A stretch of 64,000 nt of DNA, taken from assembly GCF_030867095.1 (NCBI RefSeq), contig NC_081824.1, positions 51,928,882 through 51,992,881 on the forward strand, given 5' to 3'. The notes under the pieces are model-generated. The model searched no databases. It was not told where the DNA came from and was given only the letters and a program-made list of their open reading frames with translations. This DNA is from Alligator mississippiensis. Its lineage: Eukaryota; Chordata; Crocodylia; Alligatoridae. Below, in pieces: positions 31,911 to 43,046 of the stretch (its first letter is position 1; the number at the start of each line of letters is the position of its first letter). A program made the translations under genes and the position numbers.

Positions 31911-33466
31911 ATGTATTTAAATCAGCAGGTCCTGACGATCTCCACTCCAGAGTGCTGAGGGAATTAGCAGAGGTCATTGCAGGACCCCTGGCACAGCTTT
32001 ACGAGCACTCATGGTGCTCTGGCATGGTGCCAGAGGACTGGAAAAGGGCCAATGTGGTTCCCATTTTCAAAAGGGAGGAAGGAGGACCCAGGAAACTATA
32101 GACCAGTTAGTCTTACCTGAATCCTGGGTAAACTTTTTGAGAGAATTATTCTGGTGCATGTCCACGAGGGGCCAGCAGGGGAGATTATGCTTAGAGGCAA
32201 CCAACATGGGTTCATTAGAGGCAGGTCCTGTCAGACCAACCTGGTGGCCTTCTATGACCAGGTCACAAAATCCTTAGACTCAGGTGTAGCAGTGGACGTA
32301 GTTTTTCTGGACTTTAGGAAGGCCTTCGACACTGTCTCTCACCTCATTCGCATTAAAAAACTAGGAGACTGTGGCATCGACACCTGCACAGTCAAATGGG
32401 TTGCTAACTGGCTGGAGGGCCACACCCAGACAGTGGTGATGGACGGGTCCTATTCAACCTGGAGGGATGTGGGCAGTGGGGTTCTGCAGGGCTCGGTCCT
32501 TGGGCCTACACTGTTCAACATCTTCATCAGCGACTTGGATGGGGGTGTAAAAAGCACCCTGTTCAAATTCACAGATGACACTAAGATGTGGGGAGAAGTG
32601 GGCATGCTAGAAGGAAGGAATAGGCTGCAATCAGACCTAGACAGGTTACAGGGGTGGGCGGATGAGAACAGGATGGGTTTCAACACTGACAAGTGCAAGG
32701 TACTGCACCTGGGGAAGAAGAACCAGCAGCATACCTACAGGCTGGGGAACTCTCTTCTTGTCAGTGCAGAGGCAGAAAAGGATCTTGGAGTCATTATGGA
32801 TGCCAAAATGAACATGGGCTGACAGTCTGGGGACACGGTCAGGAAGGCCAACTGTACCTTGTCATGCATCCACAGATGCATCTCAAGCAGGTCCAAGGAG
32901 GTGATCTTCCCCCTCTATGCAACACTGGTTGGGCTGCAGTTGGAGTACTGCATCCAGTTCTGGGCGCCGCACTTCAGGAGGGATGTGGACAATATGGAAA
33001 GGGTTCAGAGGAGGGCCACCCGCATGATCAGGAGTCAGCAGGGCAGGCCCTGTGCGGAGAGGCTATGGGACCTAAACCTGTTCAGCCTCCAAAAGAGAAG
33101 GCTGAGTGGGGATCTAGTGGCTGTTTACAAACTAGTCAGGGGGGACAAACAGGCATTGGGAGAGTCCCTGTTCCCCCAAGCGCTACCAGGATTGACAAGA
33201 AATAACGGTCACAAGCTGGCAAGAGGGTAGATTCAGGCTAGGTATCAGGAGGCGCTACTTCACTGTCAGGGTGGCTAGGATCTGGAACCAACTTCCAAGA
33301 GAAGTGGTGGTGGCGGCTTCTACCCAGGGGGTCTTTAAGAAGAGGATGGATGAACACCTTGCCGGGGTCGTTTGACCCCAGTACTCTTTCCTGCCATGGT
33401 AAGGGGTCAGACTTGATGATCTCCTCAGGTCCCTTCCGACCCTACCAACTATGAAACTACGAAGCT
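31911..33466 (+). mobile_element. CR1 LINE, 5-prime truncated, inserted in the Tigger element
   Basis: The insertion is flanked by ATGG at 31907-31910 and 33467-33470 and lies antisense to the Tigger gene. It starts inside the linker before the reverse transcriptase (FKSAGPDDLHSRVLREL) and runs through the RT, thumb and 3-prime UTR to CTTCCGACCC and CTATGAAACTACG. The 1556-bp length and missing 5-prime part are normal for CR1. It is younger than the Tigger copy it splits. Confidence 0.9.
32154..32822 (+). pseudogene. CR1 reverse transcriptase core (copy A)
   Basis: This 222-codon frame carries the CR1 RT motifs: GNQHGFIRGRSCQTNL (residues 15-30), VFLDFRKAFDTVSH (50-63), LQGSVLGPTLFNIFISDLD (111-129) and the active-site box as FTDD (139-142), where most CR1 elements have FADD. 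A stop follows MNMG, and the thumb-like continuation (WAPHFRRDVDNMERVQRR) is found in another frame at 32859-33230. The copy cannot make a whole ORF2 protein. Confidence 0.85.
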
Positions 33467-33470
33467 ATGG

Positions 33471-33998
33471 AGCCATAATGTTGTTGATGGCATCCCTCAC
33501 ATTGTATGCCATTTGCCACTCATGGATTGTTGGCTGGTTGGGTCCATCAGTATCCTCCAGCAGCTGGGAGATGCTCCTTTTTAGGTAGTAGGCCTTGAAT
33601 GTTGATATCATGCCCTGATCAAGAGGCTGGATTAGTGAGGTCATGTTCAGGGAGAGGAACACAATTCTCACATTGGGGTTGATAATTTCCAGGTGTTTTG
33701 CAACACTTTAAATGCAAGGTTAACCTCCCTGCAATAGCACTCTGCTTCCACAATAAAATGTTAAGCAAACCAGTCCTCAAAAACTTGGCCTATCACCCAT
33801 GCCTTCTTGTTTGCAGCCCAGTGTACAGGCAACATCTTTCTACTCAGTCCTTTTAATGCACATGGATTTAGGTAGTGGTAGACTGTCAGTGGCTTACATT
33901 TAAAATCTCAAGCAGCAGTGCCACACAGTAGGACAGTTACCCTATACTTTGCTGCCTTGAACCCACTTGTAGCCTATTCTTTCTTGGAGATGTACATC
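33471..33998 (-). pseudogene. Tigger transposase, central DDE part
   Basis: The minus strand reads ALKGLSRKMLPVHWAANK, KAWVIGQVFEDWF, CYCREVNLAFKVL and then SLNMTSLIQPLDQGMISTF, KAYYLKRSISQLLEDTD and YNVRDAINNIMA. The order is that of Tigger DDE domains. The expected second-aspartate motif (LLxDNAPGHP) is not intact: the sequence passes from FKVLQ to a degenerate NTPGN. The frame stops at the CR1 insertion and resumes on its other side. Confidence 0.8.
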
Positions 33999-34006
33999 AT
34001 AGATGG

Positions 34007-34873
34007 TAGGGGTGTGCAAAACGGGCTGTATTCAATTCGGATTTGGATTCAGATTTGGCCCAAATCAGGGACAGTGATTCAATTAATTGATTCAGATCAC
34101 TTTCCCCAATTCAATTCGGCCAAATCTGAATCTGAAGATTTGATGCTGATTCAGAGAATCAGTGATTTGGCTATAGACACAGCTTTTAAATGTTTTTTCT
34201 ACATACCTCGAAGTACCAGGTACACCTCATGAACACTGCATTGCTAGGGTGGATGGAGTATCCTATAGGAGCATGGGGGGGGGGGGGGGGGCTCATGCTC
34301 AGCGGCAAACCTGGAAGTGGACCAGAAGTACTTCCAGTCCACTTCGGGGTCTGCTGCCAAGTCCACAGGGGGGCCTCCCCACAACCTCCTGGCTCAGCAA
34401 TCAGCTGTGGGGGGATCCTGGGTGCCCCCTCAGATCCAAGGGGCACCAGTTGCTGAGCTAGGAGGTGTGCCTTCCCCCCCACATCCTCCCCGCTGGGCCC
34501 GGAAGTGGACCCAGAAGTGGACCAGAAGTACTTGTGGTCCACTTCCAGGTCTGCTGCACAGCATGCTGGGGAGCCCCCCTGCACTCCTGTGGGATGCTCC
34601 ATCCCTCCCACCACTGCAGCATTCACAAGCCACTTGGTACCTAGAGGTATGAAAAAACATTTTTTCATACCTGGTACCTAGAGGTAGAAAAAACATTTAA
34701 ACCTGTGTTTATGTCTGAATCGTCAAATCTTTCTGAATCTCTCTCAATCGGTTCAGAGGGTTCTGATTTGATTCGGAGAGATTAAAGGTTCTCCTGACTC
34801 GATTTGGATTTTGAGATTTGGCTGATGAATCTCTGCCAAATTGAATCAGGGATCGAAGCTTCAAACATCCCTA
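34007..34873. mobile_element. hAT-like MITE inserted in the Tigger transposase
   Basis: The left end is TAGGGGTGTGCAAAACGGG and the reverse-complemented right end TAGGGATGTTTGAAGC. Flanks ATAGATGG (33999-34006) and CTAGATGG (34874-34881) match in seven of eight positions. Subterminal parts are repeats of the GATTTGGATTCAG / AATCTGAATC type on both sides. The GC-rich middle contains inverted pieces: AAGTGGACCAGAAGTACTT-like segments near 34315 and 34520, and GGTACCTAGAGGTA near 34195-34220 and 34635-34690. Confidence 0.85.
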
Positions 34874-34881
34874 CTAGATGG

Positions 34882-35455
34882 CATCCACTTCCAAAACAGC
34901 TCCGTCTCATCTGCACTGAAAACTTGCTTAGGACTGTACCCCTCAGCAGCTATGAAACCGCTCAGGAAATTTTGCAGCAGCTTTTTGATCAGCACTTGCA
35001 CATTCCCCAGTTATCTTAACACTGTAAGTTCATACCCCAAACGAACTTGTCAAACCAACCCTTACTAGCCATGAAGGGCTCTTCATGGCTCTTCATGGCT
35101 ACCATCCTCTTGAAGCAGGCAGCCATAAATTTGCAGGGCCTTACCCCTTATCACAGTGGAGGAAAGATTCATCTTCCTCTGGGTCTGATTTTCTACCCAC
35201 ACCCCCAGGATCTTCTCCATTTTCTTCAACAGTGTGTTCCTTACTCTTGTTGCTGTCTTGGCAGCAAGTGGTGTAGCATGCATCACAGAACTCCTTATGT
35301 TGTCGGCACTCTTCTTGATGGCGCATATAGTTGACTCACCCAGGTTGAATACATGACCAAGCACAGATGGCCCCTTGTCAGCTTCTGCATGGTTCAAAAT
35401 CTCCAGCTTTGTCTCCAGTGTTTGTAAAGTTCTCTTCCACTTCTCTTTGTAGCTT
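34882..35455 (-). pseudogene. Tigger transposase, N-terminal part
   Basis: The minus-strand frame contains LETKLEILNHAEADKG, FNLGESTICAIKKSADNIRS and MEKILGVWVENQTQRKMNLS, matching the psq and CENP-B-type helix-turn-helix halves of Tigger/TIGD proteins. Further on are ASKGWFDKF and, at 34883-34923, SADETELFWKWMP, the motif around the first catalytic aspartate. Frameshifts and stops separate these pieces. The MITE at 34007-34873 interrupts right after the first-aspartate motif. Confidence 0.8.
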
Positions 35456-38299
35456 TACTGCAAGCAGGAAATGTCATAGGAGAAAAACCTCTGAAATGTT
35501 GTATGAAAAGTTTGTATAAAATTTCACAAGAGGTTCAGATAAATGCCCAATTTGAACACCTGTGCATTTTAAATTTAACCTCTAATGCTGGTTACTTCAT
35601 TTCAGTGCAATTTGGCTCCTAAATTATACTAGTTCTGATGTATTTGGGATCAGATTCTTCCTGGCAAGAGTCCCAAGTTTAAAATTCTGTAATGAAAATT
35701 TTCGTACTAATTCATTTGCACTTGATTATTGCCAGAAATCTCTCAATCAGTTCCAGGAACAAGAAACCTAAAGTAGTGGTTGATGTGGCTTCATGGCTCA
35801 TTTGAGGCCTCAGGCAAAGAAAGAACTAGCCTTAGTTTCTGAAACATCTATCACACCTTTTTATATTGTGACTGTTTGATACACTTTTTATTACACTGGA
35901 AAAGTGAAGGAATACAATATAAAGCTGATAAGGTATATTATCATTATATTACAAATTAAAATAATGGGCCTGAATCTAGAACCAGGAACAGTGTTTGTTT
36001 GTTTTCTTGAAAGAAAATAATTATGGAAATAGCTAGGAATTATTTGAGTCTGCTGCAGGTGGAGAAGTTACATGTAACATAGCACAGTTTGAGGGGATTA
36101 TGATTTGGAACTAAAAATGAAACCTATTTTCATTTTATAATGACATTAAATGACATCATTTTATGATAAGCTGATAATGTCATGAAATGTATGTTTTAAA
36201 TTTTGTCTCTCTTTCCTGAGATGTTTGGCACCCAGCGTATTTCACAAACAGTCATTTGATATTGTGTGAGTCACAGCACAATTTACTTCCTGCTGGAAAT
36301 GCTTTGTGTTAGCCAGAGGAAATGAATAACAATCCAGCCACAGGTTTATATTGTCCTACTTTCACTATTTTAGAGAGCTAGAAAATGGGGTGGAAAAGAA
36401 TATAGTCCAGTAATGGAAAGGATTTCCTGGTACTTCCAGAAATTACAAGCCTTTAAAAATAATCAAGAAAAGAGCAGCTCTTATATAGACAGTTTCCCCT
36501 GCCTATAAAAAAATATGTAGTGCAGAGACAATTACCTTGTTTTTCTTTTCATATTCAAGAACTCAGTATTTGCGCTGCTCTTCCTTCAAATACAAAAATA
36601 AAATAAGCCTCCTATCACATGCTCTGTGTGCTTCCTTATTAATGTTCCCACAATACTTAATTAACATCCTGTTAAGCTGCACACATGCCGTGGCTTTATC
36701 CTTGGCTACTTTCACTGTAGCTTTCAACCTCCTGCTACACCTACATTATACCATCCCTCTCTCTTTGATACCAGAATGAGGCTTACAATTTCCCATGCTG
36801 CCAGTATTTACTTGTTAGCCTGCCAATAGCTTTAACACTTTTAATTGATTTACTACTGATTTTTCATTACCAGAGGAGTGATAAAAGATTACGTGTGTGC
36901 ACTCTACAAATCTATTGTGCTACTCCTATAGTACAGCCTTGAGGCACTGCAAAATGCCTCAGCAGGCCTGCAGTATGCCATGTTTGTACATCTGGTAATT
37001 AGGACAAGAGTAATGCTAATAATAAAACCTAGTGATATGACATCAAAGCATCAGCTTTCTCAGGTACCTGGGCATATGCTAGAATGTACTTACATCTTCA
37101 ATTTAAATTACATGAAGAGAAAATAGTTTACCACATGGAAAAGGAAAATAGTTTACCACACAGAAAAAGAATCAAATCACATTTGGTGTTTTTCAGATTG
37201 CATTAGTTTTTTTTCTTTTTATTATTGTTAGGTTTCAGATTTCACAAAAAGAATTAACAGAAAGAATTATAGTTCTAACTGCATTGCTTAGCAAAGGGAG
37301 GGTCTGGTTTTACTGCAAGAGATGTGAACAGACACATCAAACAAATGTCCTTCAGGCTGTTAGCATGTGGTAGTACAGGAGTCATGGTGAGTTATTTTTA
37401 TTTGGTAAGCTTGTTTAGCAGTATTGCAGAGAAGGTTTTCTAAGTATTTTTGAGTTTGGCATGAAGATATTGTTAATTTTAATTCTGTGAGACACTTGAA
37501 ATTCAAAACATGTGCTATAAAACTGAAAAACCCCCTGTATATATTGTTATCAGGACTCTTTCTCTTTGTCTGCTGTAAGGAATAGATGACCTATGCCTTT
37601 TTGGCCTTTATATCCAAATGGCATACTCTGTGAATTTTTTGTATGCAAATAACATGGTTATTTGCAGAAGAATATTTCGGGGACAAGGTGCTGATCTATG
37701 AATTATGTTTCTGACAGTATAAAAAGTCAAGAAGGGTGAACAAGTTAGCATTGGGTCATAGTCCAAACTATAAGAAATGTTTAATACTAGTCTGCCCCTC
37801 ATCTCAGCTGCTTCTTCATAGTTTTAACAAATTAATGACTTTCAAAGACATTTCATGGTGCCTATATACATATATAAAATAAAACCAAGAGCAAACTCCT
37901 GAAATTTAAGACTACAGGGACAGATTTGTCACAAGCCACAAGCAGGTTGATTTGCTTAGATTTCATAGGGGCTATTGAAAGCAATTTGCAAGCAGTAAAA
38001 AAGGCCCCCATATCACATATCAGCACATTGTTAAAAATTACATTATGCAGAGGGGCCAAGTACATGGGGGCCTGAGGGCCCTGGCCCTCCTCGGGAAGAG
38101 GGCTGTTACCTGAAATGTGTAAAACTTTGCATGTGTCCATCATAGTAAGGTTCCCAGGGCAAAAATAGAAGTCGGCGCCTATGACAGTATGAATTGGGAC
38201 AAATTAGATTTTTGTATAGCTCTATGGCTAAGTACAAGATAGTCAAAAAGCCCAAGGGGGAATTGATTCATCTTTGCAGGCTTCTCTAAACTGCATAGA
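35456..38299. other. No gene recognised; one short direct repeat
   Basis: GAAAATAGTTTACCACA occurs at about 37118 and again about 27 bp later. Otherwise this is AT-rich sequence. The 93-codon minus ORF near 37862-38143 has no known domain. Confidence 0.45.
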
Positions 38300-40194
38300 C
38301 TGAATCGATAATGAACACAACTCGTGTTCAGTTTTCTGTTGGGAAAGGCAGCCAGGTGCCTGCACTGGTCTAGGCCAGAAGATGGGGAGTGCTAGAGTAC
38401 TCCTAGCCTGATAGCCATTGCTGAGCCCAGCCAAGCTGGGGCCATCCCTGATTGGCTGCTCAGCGCACATCTCCAACCCCCACATGGGGGGAAGGAGGCC
38501 CCATCCTGGTGCTGGGGCCTGCCCATGCAGGGGGAGCCAACTCAGAAGGTTTCCTACAGCCTGCTTGGGGTTGGCCTCTCCTGCTATGAGACCTGGTGGA
38601 TGGGCTATCCCCTCCCCCACCTACTCCCCATGCTTTCAGCTAGCCTGTCCCCGCAGGTGGGAGAGGGGAAGCAGCCCCTTGCCCCGTGCCAGGTTGGGGA
38701 AGTCACCTCAGGGGGTTTCTTCCAGTCCACTTGGGGTTGGCCTCTCTTGCCATGGGAACCTTGGAGATTCCCCCCCACTGCATCCCCTGTGTGGTGTAGC
38801 CAAGGGGTTGTCAACTAAGGGTATGCATGCCCCTGGGGGTTCTTGGGAAGGCCTCAGGGGGTACACAGCAGTGGCATGGAGAAGCAGGAAAAGCAGGGTG
38901 CAGTGCTGCCACCGGTGCTTTTGTTTTCTGGTTTCACTGCCACGTGCTGCTGGCACTTCTGGTTCCACTGACTGCGAGACCCCCCAGTTGCCAAATGGCT
39001 GCCAGTGATCCTCTCCCCTGCTCATTGACTGGCCATTGGGGGACTCCCTGCAGGGCTTTCAAGATCCTGAACACCTATGGCACCACTGGGGGGCAGATGG
39101 AGTAGTTGGCAAGGACCCTGCTGCAGGAGGAGGAAGAGAGACGTCCTAAGATGGTGGGACAACCAGGTGCCAAAGAGCTGGTCCTGAGGGGCCACTGGGC
39201 AAGAGCACAGCTGATGGAGCTGGCCAACAAAGATTCTGTCCCTCTGTTGCTGGTCCCTGAATCATCATGGAATGTGGGAGCAGAGGTGTACCTGCAGCTA
39301 TGGGAGCCAGTTGCTGGGTTGTGGGCATGAAGGTATATGTCCAGGTGGATATGCAGAATATCTCACAGGCTCTGGTGACAGTCAATCTGGGTGCCAAGCA
39401 GGTCACATTGCAGCTCCTGGGTCTCTGTTCTTGGGTGTGGGCAGCAGGATTCCATGGAAGGATGCAAGCAGCCCCAGACGTGGAAGCCAGTGCAGCTCAC
39501 AACAAGAGCATTCACTCTGGGTCTCTCCTGTAAGTCTTGTGGTCTATGGTGGGGAGGATACCAGGTGAAGGGTCAAGGGTTGGGAGCATGCCTGCCCACA
39601 TTGGCAGTCAATTGGGTGATCCAGGCAGAGGAAACCCCCTGAGATGGCTCCTGCATGTAGACAGCCTCGTGGCACTGGGATGGGGGACTGCTTCTCCACT
39701 CCCACCTGGCCGAGACTGCAGGGGGAGGAAGTGGGGAGAATCCCCAAGGTTCCCATGGCCAGGGAGGCCAGAGATTGGGAGAATCTCCCTGAGGCAGCTC
39801 CCCCCATGTGAGCATTCCCCCAGAACCAGGATGATGGACTGCTTTCCACCTCCCACCTGTGGTGGCAGGCCAAGTGCGGGGGTGGGGGTGTGCAGCTGAG
39901 CAGACTGGGTCTTGGGGACAGGGATGGGGCTGGAGTCGGGGTCTCTGGTTTCCCTTCCTCCCCCAGTGCTGCCCCACTGGGTTGGCAGGCACAGGCAAGA
40001 TGCAGGCTAGGGAGTAGAGGCTTTGCTGCCTCAGCTCCATCACAGTCCAGTGGTGGGGCTGACCCAGCTCAGCTGGAGCACATAGCATAGCTAAGCCCAT
40101 CCTGCATGGTGGGGGTTGGCATTGGCACAGGGCATCCTGGGATGCTGGGGAACTGCAACCTAACTTGAGTTGGAAGGGGTCTGGGGCAGAAGTT
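38300..40194. repeat. GC-rich composite with inverted repeats
   Basis: The arm at about 38653-38785 is inverted at about 39690-39870; GCCATGGGAACCTTGG and CAGGTGGGAG blocks occur in both orientations. Within the left side GGTTTC and TTGGGGTTGGCCTCTC recur about 165 bp apart (near 38548 and 38715). Near 38801 AAGGGGTTGTCAACTAAGGG and CCCCTGGGGGTTC resemble the left end of a hAT element of the GGTTCTCAACC type. Long ORFs (up to 196 codons) on both strands lack domains and are explained by the inverted structure. Outer boundaries are approximate. Confidence 0.5.
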
Positions 40195-43046
40195 TGATAT
40201 ACTGGTTTAACTTAAATCTGTTAAGTTTGAACTTGCAGAACTTGCACTCCAGCTTGCAAATAAAGAATTTAACCTGGTTGGGCTAACAGAAACCTGGTGG
40301 GATCCTACCCACAACTGGGCAGTGGGCATCAAGGGCTACAGGCTGTACACACAGGAAAGAGTGGGGAAAAAAGGTGGAAGCGTAGCTCTCTATGTTAAGG
40401 AGCAATATACATCTTCATAGTTAAATTGAGCCAAGAAGAAGGGCAAATCGAGGTGTTATGGGTCAGATTACAGGGGGGTCGTAGTGAAAGTGACTTCATA
40501 ATGGGGGCTATTACAGACCTCCACGCCAGGGGGACGAGTTAGACCTAGAATTCTTGAGACAGCTCTCAGAGGCAGTGCACTCAAAGGACCTGGTTTCACG
40601 GGTGACTTAAACTTTCCAGACATCTGCTGGGAGAGACAGGCAGCCAAGTCTGCCCGTTCATAAAAGTTTCTAACCTCCTTACAGGACCTTCACCTATCAC
40701 AGGAGGTACACGTTCCCACTAGGGGAAATGCCTTACTAGACTTGGTACTGGCCACAGGGGATGACTTGGTGGGGGATCTGCAAGTACAAGGTAACCTAGG
40801 GGACAGTGACCACCTATTGATAGGGTTCACTATCTGAAGAAAGGTGGGGAAGATAACTAGTAGGGCAGAAGTGCTAGACTTCAGGAAGGCCAACTTTGAC
40901 AAGCTCAGGAGCTTGGTTAGGGAGGGACTGACTGACTGGTAAAAGCCTTGGGGAGATGGGAGTCTAGGAAGGGTGAGCATTTCTCAAGGGACTAATCCTG
41001 CAAGCACAGAAAAGGACCATCCTAGTACAAATAAAGGGGGGCAAAAAAGCAAAGACACCCTCTTGGCTGAGCAGGGAAATTCAGGAGAGCCTGGAGGGGA
41101 AAAAAGAGGCCTACAGGCTGTGGAAGCAGGGGGCAGCCATCAAGGAGGAGTATACCTGCTTGGCTCAAGCTTGCAGGGAAACAGTGAGGAGAGCCAAAGC
41201 GGAAATGGGGCTTAGGCTGGCAGCAAAGTTAAGGATAACAAAAAGTCATTCCTTAAGTACATAGGAAGCACAAGGAAGGTGCAGGGTAACTTAGGACACC
41301 TTCAGAATGAACTAGGGCAACTGGTAACAGATAGGAAGGCCACAGTGGAGTGTCTAAATGATTTCCTTGCATCCATGTTCCTGGACATGAATATAAATAC
41401 GCTTCCCATTGAGACTTTAGGTAAGCCCAGGATAGATACCAACTCAGCAACTGTTCATGCTGACCTAGTAAAGGGGCACCTGGAGTGGTTGAATGTTTTT
41501 AAGTCAACAGGCCCTGATGATCTTCATCCTAGGGTACTTAGGGAATTAGCTGGAGTCATAGTGGAGCCGCTGGCACAACCGTTTGACCACTAGTGGCACT
41601 CAGGACAGGTCCCGGAGGTTTGGAAAAGGGCCAATGTGATCCCTATTTTTGAGAAGGGGAGGAAGGAGGAACTGGGTAACTATAGGCCAGTTAGCCTCAC
41701 CTCTATCCTTGGCAAGACCTTTGAGAAAATTGTTAAGGATAACATTTGTGGGGGACCAGCTGGTAGAATAATGCTAAGGGGCAACCAGCATGGGTTCATT
41801 GAATACCAAATACACCAGCAGGCAGATCCTGCCTGACTTACCTGGTTTCATTTTATGACTGGGTCACAAAATGCTTGGATGAAGGAATAGAGGTAGATGT
41901 TATTTACTTAGATTTTAAAAAGGCCTTTGACACAAGTGGTGCACCCAATTCTTATAAGTAAACTAAACAGTTGCAATGTTGATTATTACACAGTCTGGTG
42001 GGTAAAAAATTGGCTTATGGGACACACCCACAGAGTGGTAGTGGACGAGTTGGTCTCTACCTGGAGAAATGTAGGCTGCGAAGTCGCCCAAGGCTCTGTC
42101 CTGGGATCGATACTATTCAATATATTCATTAGTGACTTGGACAAGGGAGTAGAAAGCACCCTGTCCAAGTTTGCAGACAACACCAAACTATGGGGAGAGG
42201 TAAACAATCTAGAGGGCACGGAGCGAATCCAGGCTCATTTGGACAGGCTGGGGAAGTGGGTGGAACAGAATAGAATGCAGTTTAGCAAAGATAAGTGCCA
42301 TGTGTTGCACCCAGGAAGGAAGAATCATCAACAGACCTATAGCCCGGGTGGTACCATTCTAAGCAGCACAACTGCAAAAAGGGATCTCAGAGTCATAGTG
42401 GACTCCAAAATGAACATGGGTCACCAATGTGATGAAGTAATAAGCAAAGCTAACTGCACCCTTTCTTGCATAAGTAGTGCATCACAAACAGGTCTAGGGA
42501 GGTCATACTTCCCTTCTATGTGGCATTGGTCAGGCTGCAGTTGGGGTACTGTGTCTAGTTTTGGGCACTGCGCTTCAGGAGGGATGTGGATGGTCTAGAG
42601 AGGGTTTAGAGGAGGGCTACTTGTCTGTTTAAAGGCCTACAGAAAAAACTGTATGTGGACCAATTGGGAAACCTGAACCTCTTCAGCCTCCACAAGAGAA
42701 GGCTGAGAGGTGACCTAGTGGCTGCCTACAGACTCATCTGGGGGGTCAGCAAGAAATAGGGGATACAATGTTTACCAGGGCACCTGTCAGGGTAACTTGA
42801 AATAATGGCCACAAACTGAAAGACAGCAAATTCACACTGGACGTCAGGAAAAAATTCTTTACAGTGAGGGTTGCCAAAATATGGAATATGCTTCCAAGGG
42901 CGGTGGTGCTGTCCCCTTCCTTGGAGGTATCTAAGAGGAGATTGAACAGACACCTGGCTGGGGTCATCTGACCCCAGCACTCTTTCCTATCGGACTTGAT
43001 GATCTAATAGGTCCCTTCTGACCTTAACATCTATGAAACTATGATA
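40195..43046 (+). mobile_element. CR1 LINE copy B, 5-prime truncated in the endonuclease
   Basis: From 40219 the frame reads KFELAELALQLANKEFNLVG, then LTETWWDPTHNW, GYRLYTQERVGKKGGSVALY, which is the start of the CR1 apurinic-type endonuclease; GDLNFPDICW follows near 40600. The linker and reverse transcriptase follow (41480-42600), then a 3-prime UTR ending in GGTCCCTTCTGACC and TATGAAACTATG. At about 2.85 kb it is the longest CR1 in the window. Several frameshifts and stops break ORF2. Confidence 0.9.
41927..42598 (+). pseudogene. CR1 reverse transcriptase part (copy B)
   Basis: This 223-codon frame begins just after the DFKKAFDT box and contains AQGSVLGSILFNIFISDLD (residues 54-72) and the active-site box as FADN (82-85), where an active CR1 needs FADD. 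The D-to-N change is a G-to-A step consistent with CpG decay in GACGAC. It continues through the RT thumb (LDRLGKWVEQNRMQFSKDK) and breaks before the end of ORF2. Confidence 0.85.

Larger units (their letters stand above)
31053..35455 (-). mobile_element. Tigger/pogo DNA transposon with decayed transposase, carrying two insertions
   Basis: The 3-prime end is CAGGTTTCCCTCTCTTTATGC next to TA at 31051-31052. Reading the minus strand from 35455 downward gives the CENP-B/psq-type DNA-binding region, the DDE region and the acidic C-terminal tail of a Tigger transposase, in the right order. Two later elements interrupt it: a hAT-like MITE at 34007-34873 and a CR1 at 31911-33466. The 5-prime inverted repeat was not found beyond 35455, so that end appears truncated. 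TIGD host genes derive from this family, but the interruptions and stops show this copy is not one of them. Confidence 0.85.

Noticed and set aside
37118-37161. CRISPR-like spaced direct repeat
   Set aside because: Only two copies of a 17-bp AT-rich repeat in a vertebrate-type sequence.
38418-39008. 196-residue plus-strand ORF
   Set aside because: It covers GC-rich inverted repeats, with competing ORFs on both strands and no domain.
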